DNA of 64,000 nt from Comamonas sp. lk (GTDB lineage Bacteria; Pseudomonadota; Gammaproteobacteria; Burkholderiales; Burkholderiaceae_C), in contig NZ_UOOB01000001.1 of the NCBI RefSeq assembly GCF_900564145.1, positions 1,552,754 to 1,616,753 of the forward strand, in the 5' to 3' direction. Position numbers and translations under genes: made by a program. How positions within the stretch are numbered: position 1 is the stretch's first letter; the number at the start of each line of letters is the position of its first letter. The notes under the pieces were generated by a model. The model worked only from the letters and a program-made list of their open reading frames with translations, had not been told where the DNA came from and searched no databases. This document shows positions 57,238-64,000 of this stretch, piece by piece.

Positions 57238-59700
57238 ATGACTGACGATAAGCCAGCAGTGCCACAGGCCCCGGTCCCGGAGTGGGACAAGATACCTGCA
57301 GAGCTTGCCCAGCGGCAGCAGTGGGTGCTCTGGCGGTTTGAGTGGGACGAAAAGCGCTCTGCCTGGTTGAAAGTGCCCTATTACGTAGGGGGCGGTCGTC
57401 GCTCTGGCGATCAAGGCAGCGACCGCGACCGCCAGCGCCTGGCCACGCTGCCAGTGGTGCGCACTGCGTTTCAACGCAAAGAAGGCCTGCCCGACGCCTG
57501 GAGCGGGATCGGTTTTGGTTTTCTGCCCGGTGATGGCCTGATAGGTATCGACCTAGACAAGCACGTGGACCCGGCAACGGGCGCGATGTCCGACCGCTGC
57601 AAGAAGATCATTGCGGCCTTCAATACCTTCACCGAGATCTCGCCAAGCGGCACAGGTGTGCACCTGTACCTGCAGGGGCACACGCATACGGCCAAGGACA
57701 ACGGCATCGGCGTTGAGATGTTCTGCGAGAAGCAGTATTTCACCGTCACCGGCAAGCATGTTGATGGCACGCCTCTGGAGGTTGCTGTAGCTGATGACGC
57801 AGCCATTCGTCGCATGCATGTGACGATTCAAGAGGCCAAGGACAAGCGCGCGGCCGCAGCCCAGCCTGCCCAGCCAGCGCAGCGTGCTGCAGGGGGTGGA
57901 GAGTCGTCCGGTGGCAATGACTTTGCCAAGGTGAATGCCAAGGCCATGGCCTCGCTTTACGCCTGGGTGCCTGCGCTGTTTGGTGGCCGCGAGTTGAAGA
58001 AGGGACAGGGCTATCGGGTCACGTCAAAGGCTTTGGGGCGCGATCTGCAGGAGGATCTGTCCATTCAGCCCGAAGGCATCAAGGATTGGGGCGTGGCCGA
58101 TATGGGCGATGCCCGGGAAGGAAGCCGCTCGCCCATCGATCTGGTGATGGAGTGGGGGCCAGGCACAGGAAAGCCCGCCGAGGCGCTCAAGTGGCTGGCT
58201 GGTGTGTTGGGCATCCAGTTGGAAGCTCCGCGCGCGAACCAGCAGGCTCCCGCAGGGGGAGGTGGGGCTACGCCGCCGTCTGCAGATCCTTCAGCTCAAG
58301 CTGCTGGCGATGGTGGTGGCGATGAGAAGCCCAAGAAGAAGGGCAAGAAGCGCAGCCACGACGAAAGCCTGGACGCGCTCTACGACAAGCTGGTCACGGG
58401 CAAGAACGGCCTTATGGATTGCCGGCCGAACGTGATGTATTGCATGCAGCTCGACCCGGAGCTGGCGGGCCTGGCCCGTTACAACACCTTCACCATGCAG
58501 CTGGATCGCAGTCGCGAGGCTCCATGGGGCCGCGAAGCGGGCGTGTGGGAGGAAGAGGACGACATGATGTTGGGCGAGTACCTGCTGCGGGTGCATAGCC
58601 TGAACATCGCCGCCAAGAGCACGTTGCGTGATGGTGTGCAGATGGCGGCCCGCCTGGACAAGTACAACCCGATTGAGGACTTGATTCGGGCCGAGGAGTG
58701 GGACAAGACACCGCGCCTGGAGCACTGGCTTACCAAGGTCTACGGGATCGAGGAGCGGCCGTACACAAGGCTGATTGGCAAGTGCTTCATGATGGGCCTG
58801 GTCAACCGCGCCATCAATCCTGGATGCAAGTTCGACTACATGCTGATCTTGAAGGGAACGCAGGGCTTGAAGAAGTCCTCAGCCTTTCGTGCGCTGGCTT
58901 ATCCGTACTTCACCGACAACGCCATCAAGGTGGGCGACAAGGATTCGCAGCTGGCCCAGCAGATGGCCTGGCTGGTGGAGTCTGCCGAGCTGGAGTCCTT
59001 GAACAAGGCTGATGCTACGGCGATCAAACAGTATCTGTCGGCACAGGAGGATTGGTTTCGGCCACCCTACGGCGCGCAGATGATCAAGGCCAAGCGTCAC
59101 TTTGTGAACGTGGGCACGACCAATGCGGATACCTTTTTGCGAGACGCCACGGGCGACCGGCGCTTCTGGCCGTTGGAGATTCAGGATGTCTATCCCGAGG
59201 TACTGACCGAGATGCGCGGCCAGTTGTTGGCCGAGGCTCTGCACCGTCTGAATGAAGGTGAACGCTATTGGCCTGACCGTGAGGAAGAGAAGACTTTGAT
59301 CTTCCCGGAGCAGGAACCGTTCAAACGGTCAGACCCTTGGGAAGACCGCCTGGATGCTTATGTGAACGGGTTGGATGGCTTGAGCAAGGCCGACAAAGCG
59401 CCTTGCAATCGCGAATTCTTCCCGCGCACAGAGTTGTATGACGCGCTGCAGATCAAGAACGACCGCGTGGACAGTGCTGGGCAGATGGATCTGCGCATCA
59501 GCAATGCGATGAAGGCGCTTGGCTTCAAGGCGCATAGGGAGACAACAGGCGGGCGCAGGCGCGGCTTTATACGTGTGCCAAAGGAAGACATCAGCGCAGT
59601 AGCTGGGCCTGCTGTGGCGCAGCCTGATGCCCGCGATGAAGGCCCGGAATGGCCATACGACTTGGACGCGGCAGGGAGTGGTTATGACCTGCCGATTTGA
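57238..59700 (+). CDS. Phage replication protein: PrimPol-like and VapE helicase domains
   Basis: The 820-residue protein joins two activities. The N-terminal part has primase-polymerase motifs, D105-x-D107 in GIDLDKHVD and SPSGTGVH at 135-142. The C-terminal half matches virulence-associated E (VapE) helicases: Walker A-like LKGTQGLKKS, the acidic ESAELESL segment and RDATGDRRFWPLEI. Between them is an Ala/Gln/Gly-rich linker. A GGGGAGG box supports the ATG at 57238. The iteron region begins about 100 bases after its stop, so it is probably the initiator or helicase-primase for that origin. Confidence 0.85.
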   Translation: MTDDKPAVPQAPVPEWDKIPAELAQRQQWVLWRFEWDEKRSAWLKVPYYVGGGRRSGDQGSDRDRQRLATLPVVRTAFQRKEGLPDAWSGIGFGFLPGDGLIGIDLDKHVDPATGAMSDRCKKIIAAFNTFTEISPSGTGVHLYLQGHTHTAKDNGIGVEMFCEKQYFTVTGKHVDGTPLEVAVADDAAIRRMHVTIQEAKDKRAAAAQPAQPAQRAAGGGESSGGNDFAKVNAKAMASLYAWVPALFGGRELKKGQGYRVTSKALGRDLQEDLSIQPEGIKDWGVADMGDAREGSRSPIDLVMEWGPGTGKPAEALKWLAGVLGIQLEAPRANQQAPAGGGGATPPSADPSAQAAGDGGGDEKPKKKGKKRSHDESLDALYDKLVTGKNGLMDCRPNVMYCMQLDPELAGLARYNTFTMQLDRSREAPWGREAGVWEEEDDMMLGEYLLRVHSLNIAAKSTLRDGVQMAARLDKYNPIEDLIRAEEWDKTPRLEHWLTKVYGIEERPYTRLIGKCFMMGLVNRAINPGCKFDYMLILKGTQGLKKSSAFRALAYPYFTDNAIKVGDKDSQLAQQMAWLVESAELESLNKADATAIKQYLSAQEDWFRPPYGAQMIKAKRHFVNVGTTNADTFLRDATGDRRFWPLEIQDVYPEVLTEMRGQLLAEALHRLNEGERYWPDREEEKTLIFPEQEPFKRSDPWEDRLDAYVNGLDGLSKADKAPCNREFFPRTELYDALQIKNDRVDSAGQMDLRISNAMKALGFKAHRETTGGRRRGFIRVPKEDISAVAGPAVAQPDARDEGPEWPYDLDAAGSGYDLPI

Positions 59701-59817
59701 TTTGAACGCCGTGGAACGCGGTAGGATGCTACGCGGGCTGGTCACGCCCCGTCTGGGTGGATGCGCATGCATCCGCGCAGCCGGTCATGTCGCCACCGCC
59801 GTCCTCCCCGCCCACCT

Positions 59818-60070
59818 CCGTCCACCCTCCGTCCATGGGGGGTGGACGGCGCAAGCTGTTGAAATTCAACAGTTTTTAGCGATCCGTCCACCCGTCCACC
59901 CCAAGGCGCGTACCCACACACATGAGCGTGTGTGCGGACAGGCGCACGCGTGTCTGTGCGCGTACGCGGAACATTTTTTTTATTTTTTGGGTGGTCAGTA
60001 TGGACGAATGGACGGATTGAGGATTGGCGCGGGTTTGCGCCGTCCACCCTCCGTCCACCCCTCGTCCACA
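59818..60070. other. Iteron-rich region, candidate phage replication origin
   Basis: The 9-mer CCGTCCACC occurs exactly at 59818, 59884, 59892, 60040 and 60051, and inverted (GGTGGACGG) at 59841. Near copies are at 59829 and 60062, and tggacg on the opposite strand twice at 60001-60013. Between the clusters lie a 7-3-7 palindrome CTGTTGA-AAT-TCAACAG (59856-59872), alternating CACACA/TGTGTG stretches, and an AT-rich run with TTTTTTT (59971-59989). No gene is seen from 59701 to 60096. Iterons next to a replication protein and an AT-rich tract are the layout of theta origins. Confidence 0.65.
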
Positions 60071-60096
60071 CGTATGCACAGTTGGGGAGTTGCGGC

Positions 60097-60399
60097 ATGA
60101 ATAAACCAGCCAGTTTGAGAGACGCCATGCCGGAAACGGCGGATTGGGTGGACCAAAAGCGTGTGGAGTGGGGCCGGGACTATGTGGACCAGTGCATCCG
60201 CCGCGCACTCAAGGGCGAGCCGGGGTGGTTCTACGCCATCGAGAACGGCAAGGTGCTTGGCACGCCGTGGCCTGTGGATGCAGTAGGTGCGGTGATCGAT
60301 GGCGGCAAGCGCTCGGTCGCACAGATACAGCAGGCCGCTATCCTGCTGGGTGCCAGCTTTGCCGGGTTCATGCGTGAGCCTGTGAAGGGAGGCCACTGA
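60097..60399 (+). CDS. Hypothetical phage protein (100 residues)
   Basis: It begins MNKPASLRDAMPETADWVDQ after a GGGGAG box and overlaps the next ATG by one base (TGATGG). The product has a helical N-terminus and a Gly-containing middle part; no family recognised. It sits between the candidate origin and the antiterminator gene. Confidence 0.6.
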   Translation: MNKPASLRDAMPETADWVDQKRVEWGRDYVDQCIRRALKGEPGWFYAIENGKVLGTPWPVDAVGAVIDGGKRSVAQIQQAAILLGASFAGFMREPVKGGH

Positions 60400-60833
60400 T
60401 GGCGCGTATTGAGCACATCAAGCGCAGGCTGGATAACTGGGCGTTGTGGAAAGCTCGGCTCAACAGTACCGGCCTTGGCTTTCATTCGGTGAATGTGCTG
60501 GCAGTGGATGTGTGGAGCCGCAATAGCTACAACGGCAGCATGATCCCGCACATAGACCAGGAAGGCGAAGAGACGGACCAGGCGGTGGAGGCTTTGAAGC
60601 CTGCAAAGATCCACCTGTACCAGACGCTCCATGCTTACTATCTGCAGGATATGGGCGTGCAGCTGATCGCCCGCAGCACAGGCAAAAGCCCCAGCACCAT
60701 TCACTCGCACTTCGATCAAGCAGACCACTTCATCGCTGGCTGGTTGCAGGAGCAGGCACGGCTGAGGGAAGAGAAAGAGGCATTGGCCCGTGGCCGTGAG
60801 TACATGGCAAAGCAGGGGAGTTTGACACCATAG
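60399..60833 (+). CDS. Q-like late antitermination protein
   Basis: The 144-residue protein opens RRLDNWALWKARLNSTGLGF, as phage antitermination Q proteins do, and ends with a helix-turn-helix-like part (VQLIARSTGKSPSTIHSHFD). The DNA context agrees: a TTGACA-N16-TACATT promoter covers the end of the gene and a terminator follows about 65 bases after it, as at the lambda Q-pR'-tR' locus. It would let polymerase pass into the lysis and structural genes. Confidence 0.65.
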   Translation: MARIEHIKRRLDNWALWKARLNSTGLGFHSVNVLAVDVWSRNSYNGSMIPHIDQEGEETDQAVEALKPAKIHLYQTLHAYYLQDMGVQLIARSTGKSPSTIHSHFDQADHFIAGWLQEQARLREEKEALARGREYMAKQGSLTP

Positions 60834-60849
60834 AGAGTTGCGCTACATT
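60822..60849 (+). promoter_or_regulatory. Probable phage late promoter (pR'-like)
   Basis: TTGACA (60822-60827), 16 bases and TACATT (60844-60849) form a near-consensus promoter across the end of the Q-like gene. Transcription would begin near 60856, about 45 bases before the terminator. Confidence 0.65.
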
Positions 60850-60899
60850 TCAGGCAAGCTAGTGCTCAGTGACCCCAACCACTGAACGCATGCCCCGAT

Positions 60900-60933
60900 A
60901 ACCCCGCCAGTTTGCGCTGTGCGGGGTTTTCTT
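60900..60933 (+). terminator. Late leader terminator (tR'-like)
   Basis: AACCCCGC and GCGGGGTT form an 8-pair stem with a 13-base loop, followed by TTCTTTTGG. It is placed between the late promoter and the HNH/terminase genes, the position of a Q-controlled terminator. Confidence 0.75.
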
Positions 60934-61181
60934 TTGGGCGCGCTTGAGCCGGAATCCTCAAGCCCCAACAGCTCGCTGAGGTACGAGCGATAAAGACCAA
61001 CTGGCACCACAAGGGTGGACCAATGCCGGGCCTCCCCATTACCGCGATGCCTAGAGCGCTAGGGGCCGTGTGTCTGGGTGAACGACACAGCATTTGAGGT
61101 TGGCACTTGAATGCGAGACCAGTCAACGGTTGCGCCATCAACGCTGGAGCCGTAACCAGCAAATATTCAGGAGACATCACC
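60934..61181 (+). other. Untranslated late leader before the HNH gene
   Basis: These 248 bases separate the terminator from the GTG start of the HNH gene. I see no convincing gene and no repeat beyond short pairings such as GCGCTAG near CTAGAGCGC (61050-61064). An in-frame TTG at 61107 lacks a ribosome-binding site. The length suggests a structured leader RNA or a packaging-site region next to the terminase genes. Confidence 0.4.
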
Positions 61182-61556
61182 GTGCCGTCAGCCGCCCCGC
61201 GCCCTTGCTCTCATCCTGGCTGTGGCGTGCTGGTCCGCGATGGCACGGGCCGATGTCTAAAGCATCCGAAGCAGTCATGGGCCAAGAAGCCCACCGCTGC
61301 CAAGCGCATCACGGGCAGGCCTCTGCAGCGTCTTCGAGCTGAGCTGTTCGCCCGTGAGCCGCTGTGCCGGGAGTGCCGGCGCAATGGTGTGGTCAAGCTG
61401 GCAACCAAGCGCGATCACATCCAGTCGCTCGAAGAGGGTGGCACCGACACCGATGACAACGTGCAGCCCCTGTGTGACGACTGCCACGACATCAAGTCCA
61501 AGGCCGAGCGGGCACGCGGCGTCAAACGGGCATGGGCCGGATATCGATATGAATGA
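61182..61556 (+). CDS. HNH endonuclease
   Basis: The 124-residue phage nuclease has CRECRRNG and the core RDHIQSLEEGGTDTDDNVQP followed by LCDDCHDIKS, giving the HNH residues and two zinc-binding CxxC pairs; a further CSHPGCG is near the N-terminus. Such proteins next to small terminase genes help genome packaging. A GTG start at 61182 with AGGAG eight bases before it is preferred over an upstream TTG. Confidence 0.85.
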   Translation: MPSAAPRPCSHPGCGVLVRDGTGRCLKHPKQSWAKKPTAAKRITGRPLQRLRAELFAREPLCRECRRNGVVKLATKRDHIQSLEEGGTDTDDNVQPLCDDCHDIKSKAERARGVKRAWAGYRYE

Positions 61557-61694
61557 GAAGGATTCTCATTTGAAAACACAGGCAGGGGGAGGGGGGTGAA
61601 AAAAGTCTGACCCAGGCCGACCGGAAACCGAGCCCCCAGGCGAACTTTTATGGGAAACGAAAACTACCCCCTGGGGGTTTAACCAAGGACGACC

Positions 61695-62183
61695 ATGACT
61701 AGCAAGACTGCGGAGTTTGCGGTCCAGCCGCCAGCCGTGGGTGCTGGGCAGGTAACAGGGCTCAAAACAGAAATCGATTCTCCGGCTGCGCCCCAGCAAC
61801 TGCAGCTGACGGCGAGCGAGCAGGAGCTGTACGACTACATCTGCGATTCGCTGCGCAAAGCCGGCATCGAGCACATGACAGCCGGCATCCCAATTGCCGT
61901 GATCGTTCGCACCTTTGCTGACTGGCTCAAGGCCGTCGAGAAGTGCGAGAAGGAAGGGCGCACCCAGACATCGAAGACTGGATGGGTCACTGAAATGCCA
62001 TGGGCCAAAGATGAGGTCCGCCTCAAGATGGAGCTGGGCCAATGGTTGCCGAAAGCATGTTTGACCATTCCGTCTCTGGCGCGAGTGCGCAAGGACACGG
62101 GAGTGCAGGGCGGGCAGGACGACCTGTTCGGCGCACTCGTCGGGCACGCTACCGCCTCACCAGGAAGCATACCGACGCACTGA
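61695..62183 (+). CDS. Small terminase subunit (P27 family)
   Basis: The 162-residue protein has the helical core of P27-type small terminases (TASEQELYDYICDSLRKAGI, then the WLKAVEKCEKEGR segment) and the C-terminal LTIPSLARVR. It recognises the phage DNA for packaging. It lies 138 bases after the HNH gene and overlaps the large subunit gene by about 140 bases if that gene starts at its first ATG. Confidence 0.82.
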   Translation: MTSKTAEFAVQPPAVGAGQVTGLKTEIDSPAAPQQLQLTASEQELYDYICDSLRKAGIEHMTAGIPIAVIVRTFADWLKAVEKCEKEGRTQTSKTGWVTEMPWAKDEVRLKMELGQWLPKACLTIPSLARVRKDTGVQGGQDDLFGALVGHATASPGSIPTH

Positions 62184-63886
62184 TACCAGCCCAGCTGCAG
62201 CAGTGGGATGTTGAGTACGGCTTGCCCGTGCTGCGCAACGAGATCAGCACAGGGCGTTATACGTACCTGGCAGTCGTGCGCCACTACCGGGACCTGCAGG
62301 AGGCCGGTGCCCGTGGCCTGGTGTTCATGCCCAGCTACAGCTGGCACATGATCCAGTTCATTGAGCAGTTCTTTGTGCACATCAAAGGTCCGCTGGCTGG
62401 CAAGCCCATCTTGCTGGACCCCTGGCAGAAGTTCTGGACAGCCGTGAAGTACGGCTGGCGTCATGCGGACGACCAGCGTAGGCGCTTCACACGGGCATAT
62501 GAGGAGGTCGCGCGCAAGAACGGCAAGAGCACGTGGACTGGGCCGCAGGGCGCCTATCTGTTCTCCATGGACGGCGAGGCCGGCGCCGAGGTGTACGCGG
62601 TGGCGACCACCCGCAAACAGGCCATGTCGGTTTTCAAGCCGGCATTCGACAACATCAAGCGTTGGGCGCGTCGTTCTCCAGGCGTGAAACGCAGCTTCAA
62701 GATCCATGAGGGCTTGAACCAGGAGAGCGTCCAGATGGACGCCAGCGTGTTTGCTCCGCTGCCAGCCAATGCCGATAGCCTGGACGGCTTGAATCCTTCC
62801 GCTGTTCTCTTTGACGAACTGCATGCCCAGGCTGACCGGGACGTGTGGGACGTTATGGAGTCAGCCCTTGGCGCTCGGCGGCATCCGTTGTTGTCGGCCA
62901 TCACCACGGCAGGCTTCATCCTCAATGGCATTTGTGTTGAGGTGCGCGGCTACCTGGTCAGTGTGTTGGACGGCAAGCGCCTGGATGATGACCTGTTTGG
63001 CTACATCTACACGCCGGATGTGGGCGATGACCCCTACGACGAGCGCAACTGGATCAAAGCCAATCCTGGTCTGGGTCGCAGCAAGACATGGGACTACATG
63101 CGCGCCCAGGCCCGCAAGGCCAAGGCTTTGCCAGGCGCGCGGGCCAACTTCCTGACCAAGGACCTGAACATCTGGTGCAACAACGCCGAAGGCTGGTTTG
63201 ACATCCAGGTATGGGACAAGGGCGGCAAGCCATTCAACCGCGACAAGCTCAAGGGCCGGCGCTGTTTCGGCGGCCTGGACCTGGCCAGCGTGCGCGACTT
63301 GACGGCGTTCGTGCTGGTGTTCCCGCCGCTTGAGGGAGAAACCACGGTCCACATCCTGGCGTGGTTTTGGGCGCCCGAGTCCAAGCAGGATGAGGAGTCA
63401 GATGATGAGGCCAACTATCGGCAGTGGGCCGAGGAAGGCTGGCTCACCCTCACGCCCGGCAACGTTACTGACTACGGTGCGGTGTATGACGTGGTCGTTC
63501 AGGCCGGCAAGGACTACGAGATTGAGCAGTTGGGCTTTGACGATTGGAACGCCCAGCAGCTGGTCAACGATCTGCTGGCTGCGGATCTGCCCATGGTCAA
63601 CATCCCGCAGAACACGGGCGGCATGGGGCCAGGCAGCAAAGAGCTGGAACGCATCGTATATGGAGGCCTGCTAGCTCATGGCGGCAATCCGGTGCTGCGC
63701 TACTGCGCGGGCAACGTCTCGCTGCTGTTCGATACCAACGGCAATTACCGGCCCAACAAAAAGGCCAGCAAGGAAAACGGCCGCATAGACGGCATCGTGG
63801 CCGCAGTGATGGCCCTTGGGCGCATGGCTGCACCTGACGACAGCGGGGATGAGGACGGCTTCTTCTGCAGCCCAACAACGAAATGA
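62042..63886 (+). CDS. Large terminase subunit
   Basis: This HK97-type packaging motor has a Walker A-like EVARKNGKSTW near residue 160, Walker B VLFDELHAQ near 260, and nuclease aspartates in GGLDLASVRDLT and the later DYGAVYD region. The first ATG (62042) has a GGAG box but gives a 142-base overlap with the small subunit; a start nearer residue 40 would fit the family's usual length of about 560. The core is complete either way. Confidence 0.88.
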   Translation: MVAESMFDHSVSGASAQGHGSAGRAGRPVRRTRRARYRLTRKHTDALIPAQLQQWDVEYGLPVLRNEISTGRYTYLAVVRHYRDLQEAGARGLVFMPSYSWHMIQFIEQFFVHIKGPLAGKPILLDPWQKFWTAVKYGWRHADDQRRRFTRAYEEVARKNGKSTWTGPQGAYLFSMDGEAGAEVYAVATTRKQAMSVFKPAFDNIKRWARRSPGVKRSFKIHEGLNQESVQMDASVFAPLPANADSLDGLNPSAVLFDELHAQADRDVWDVMESALGARRHPLLSAITTAGFILNGICVEVRGYLVSVLDGKRLDDDLFGYIYTPDVGDDPYDERNWIKANPGLGRSKTWDYMRAQARKAKALPGARANFLTKDLNIWCNNAEGWFDIQVWDKGGKPFNRDKLKGRRCFGGLDLASVRDLTAFVLVFPPLEGETTVHILAWFWAPESKQDEESDDEANYRQWAEEGWLTLTPGNVTDYGAVYDVVVQAGKDYEIEQLGFDDWNAQQLVNDLLAADLPMVNIPQNTGGMGPGSKELERIVYGGLLAHGGNPVLRYCAGNVSLLFDTNGNYRPNKKASKENGRIDGIVAAVMALGRMAAPDDSGDEDGFFCSPTTK

Positions 63887-63893
63887 GCGATCA

Positions 63894-64000
63894 ATGAAAT
63901 CACAACTGCATCAGCGGCGGCATGGCCGCGTTCGCGCTGCTGTCGATGCGCTGCTGGGCAAGTCCGTGAGCATCAGCGACGCACCAGGCACGGCGGCCAT
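63894..64000 (+). CDS. Start of a probable portal protein (cut by window end)
   Basis: An ATG seven bases after the terminase stop opens a frame that runs to the end of the window (MKSQLHQRRHGRVRAAVDAL...). In HK97-like phages the portal gene follows the large terminase. The 35 visible residues are too few for identification; the call rests on gene order. Confidence 0.45.
   Translation, partial: MKSQLHQRRHGRVRAAVDALLGKSVSISDAPGTAA

Larger units (their letters stand above)
45768..64000 (+). mobile_element. Prophage, left part (HK97-like tailed phage)
   Basis: From just after tRNA-Cys to the window end the genes are phage-type: integrase, leftward early operon, CI and Cro, replication protein with iterons, Q-like antiterminator, HNH, small and large terminase, probable portal. 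Gene density, 4-base overlaps and divergent control are typical of temperate phages. The left boundary is inferred from the integrase and tRNA; a matching right attachment site is not in the window. All structural genes after the portal would lie to the right. Confidence 0.9.

Overview
The window looks like a high-GC betaproteobacterial chromosome of the family Comamonadaceae, most likely Comamonas or a close relative. This rests on recognition of gene families and on short dispersed repeats typical of that family; no database search was made. Clues are the tct tricarboxylate uptake operon plus an extra Bug-type binding protein, HpnC/D/E squalene genes, a poly-hydroxybutyrate-related locus and the tig-clpP-clpX-lon order.

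Layout of the chromosome (1-45820). The window opens at the 5S end of an rRNA operon, followed by an RsuA-type rRNA pseudouridine synthase and a secreted nuclease. Next come divergent units: tctD-tctE-hslR leftward and tctC-tctB-tctA rightward, around an 18-bp palindrome. A sigma54-type activator then precedes acetoacetyl-CoA synthetase, an amidohydrolase, a five-gene branched-chain-amino-acid-type ABC transporter and a 3-hydroxybutyrate oligomer hydrolase; together these suggest uptake and use of C4 hydroxy/keto acids. After that: an alpha/beta hydrolase, a DedA-rhodanese fusion, a thiosulfate module (YeeE/YedE permease, periplasmic sulfurtransferase and a 57-residue membrane protein), hemH, HAD phosphatase, small membrane proteins, an orphan Bug protein, hpnC-hpnD-x-hpnE, an RND efflux pair, tRNA-Leu, tig, clpP, clpX, lon, four nearly identical tandem tRNA-Gly units and tRNA-Cys.

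Prophage (about 45770 to beyond 64000). A tyrosine integrase follows tRNA-Cys, then an abortive-infection-type gene. A thirteen-gene leftward early operon (54863 to 48064) has nearly every junction overlapping or abutting. It encodes a 3'-5' exonuclease, an OB-like protein, a very long ParB-like protein and small zinc-finger proteins. A LexA-like CI repressor and a Cro-like protein sit between two operator clusters sharing CTTTAG-N4-CTAAAG. The rightward arm carries a CII-like regulator, a PrimPol/VapE replication protein, an iteron-rich candidate origin, a Q-like antiterminator with a strong promoter over its 3' end and a terminator just after it, then HNH nuclease, small and large terminase, and the start of a probable portal gene. 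The phage is of the tailed HK97-like type and its right end lies outside the window.

Most notable: a palindrome shared by the tct and acetoacetate promoters, the lambda-like three-part control of the prophage (operators, leader terminator, late promoter/terminator), the iteron origin, the 818-residue ParB-like protein, the prophage Abi gene, and small unrecognised genes inside the thiosulfate and squalene operons.
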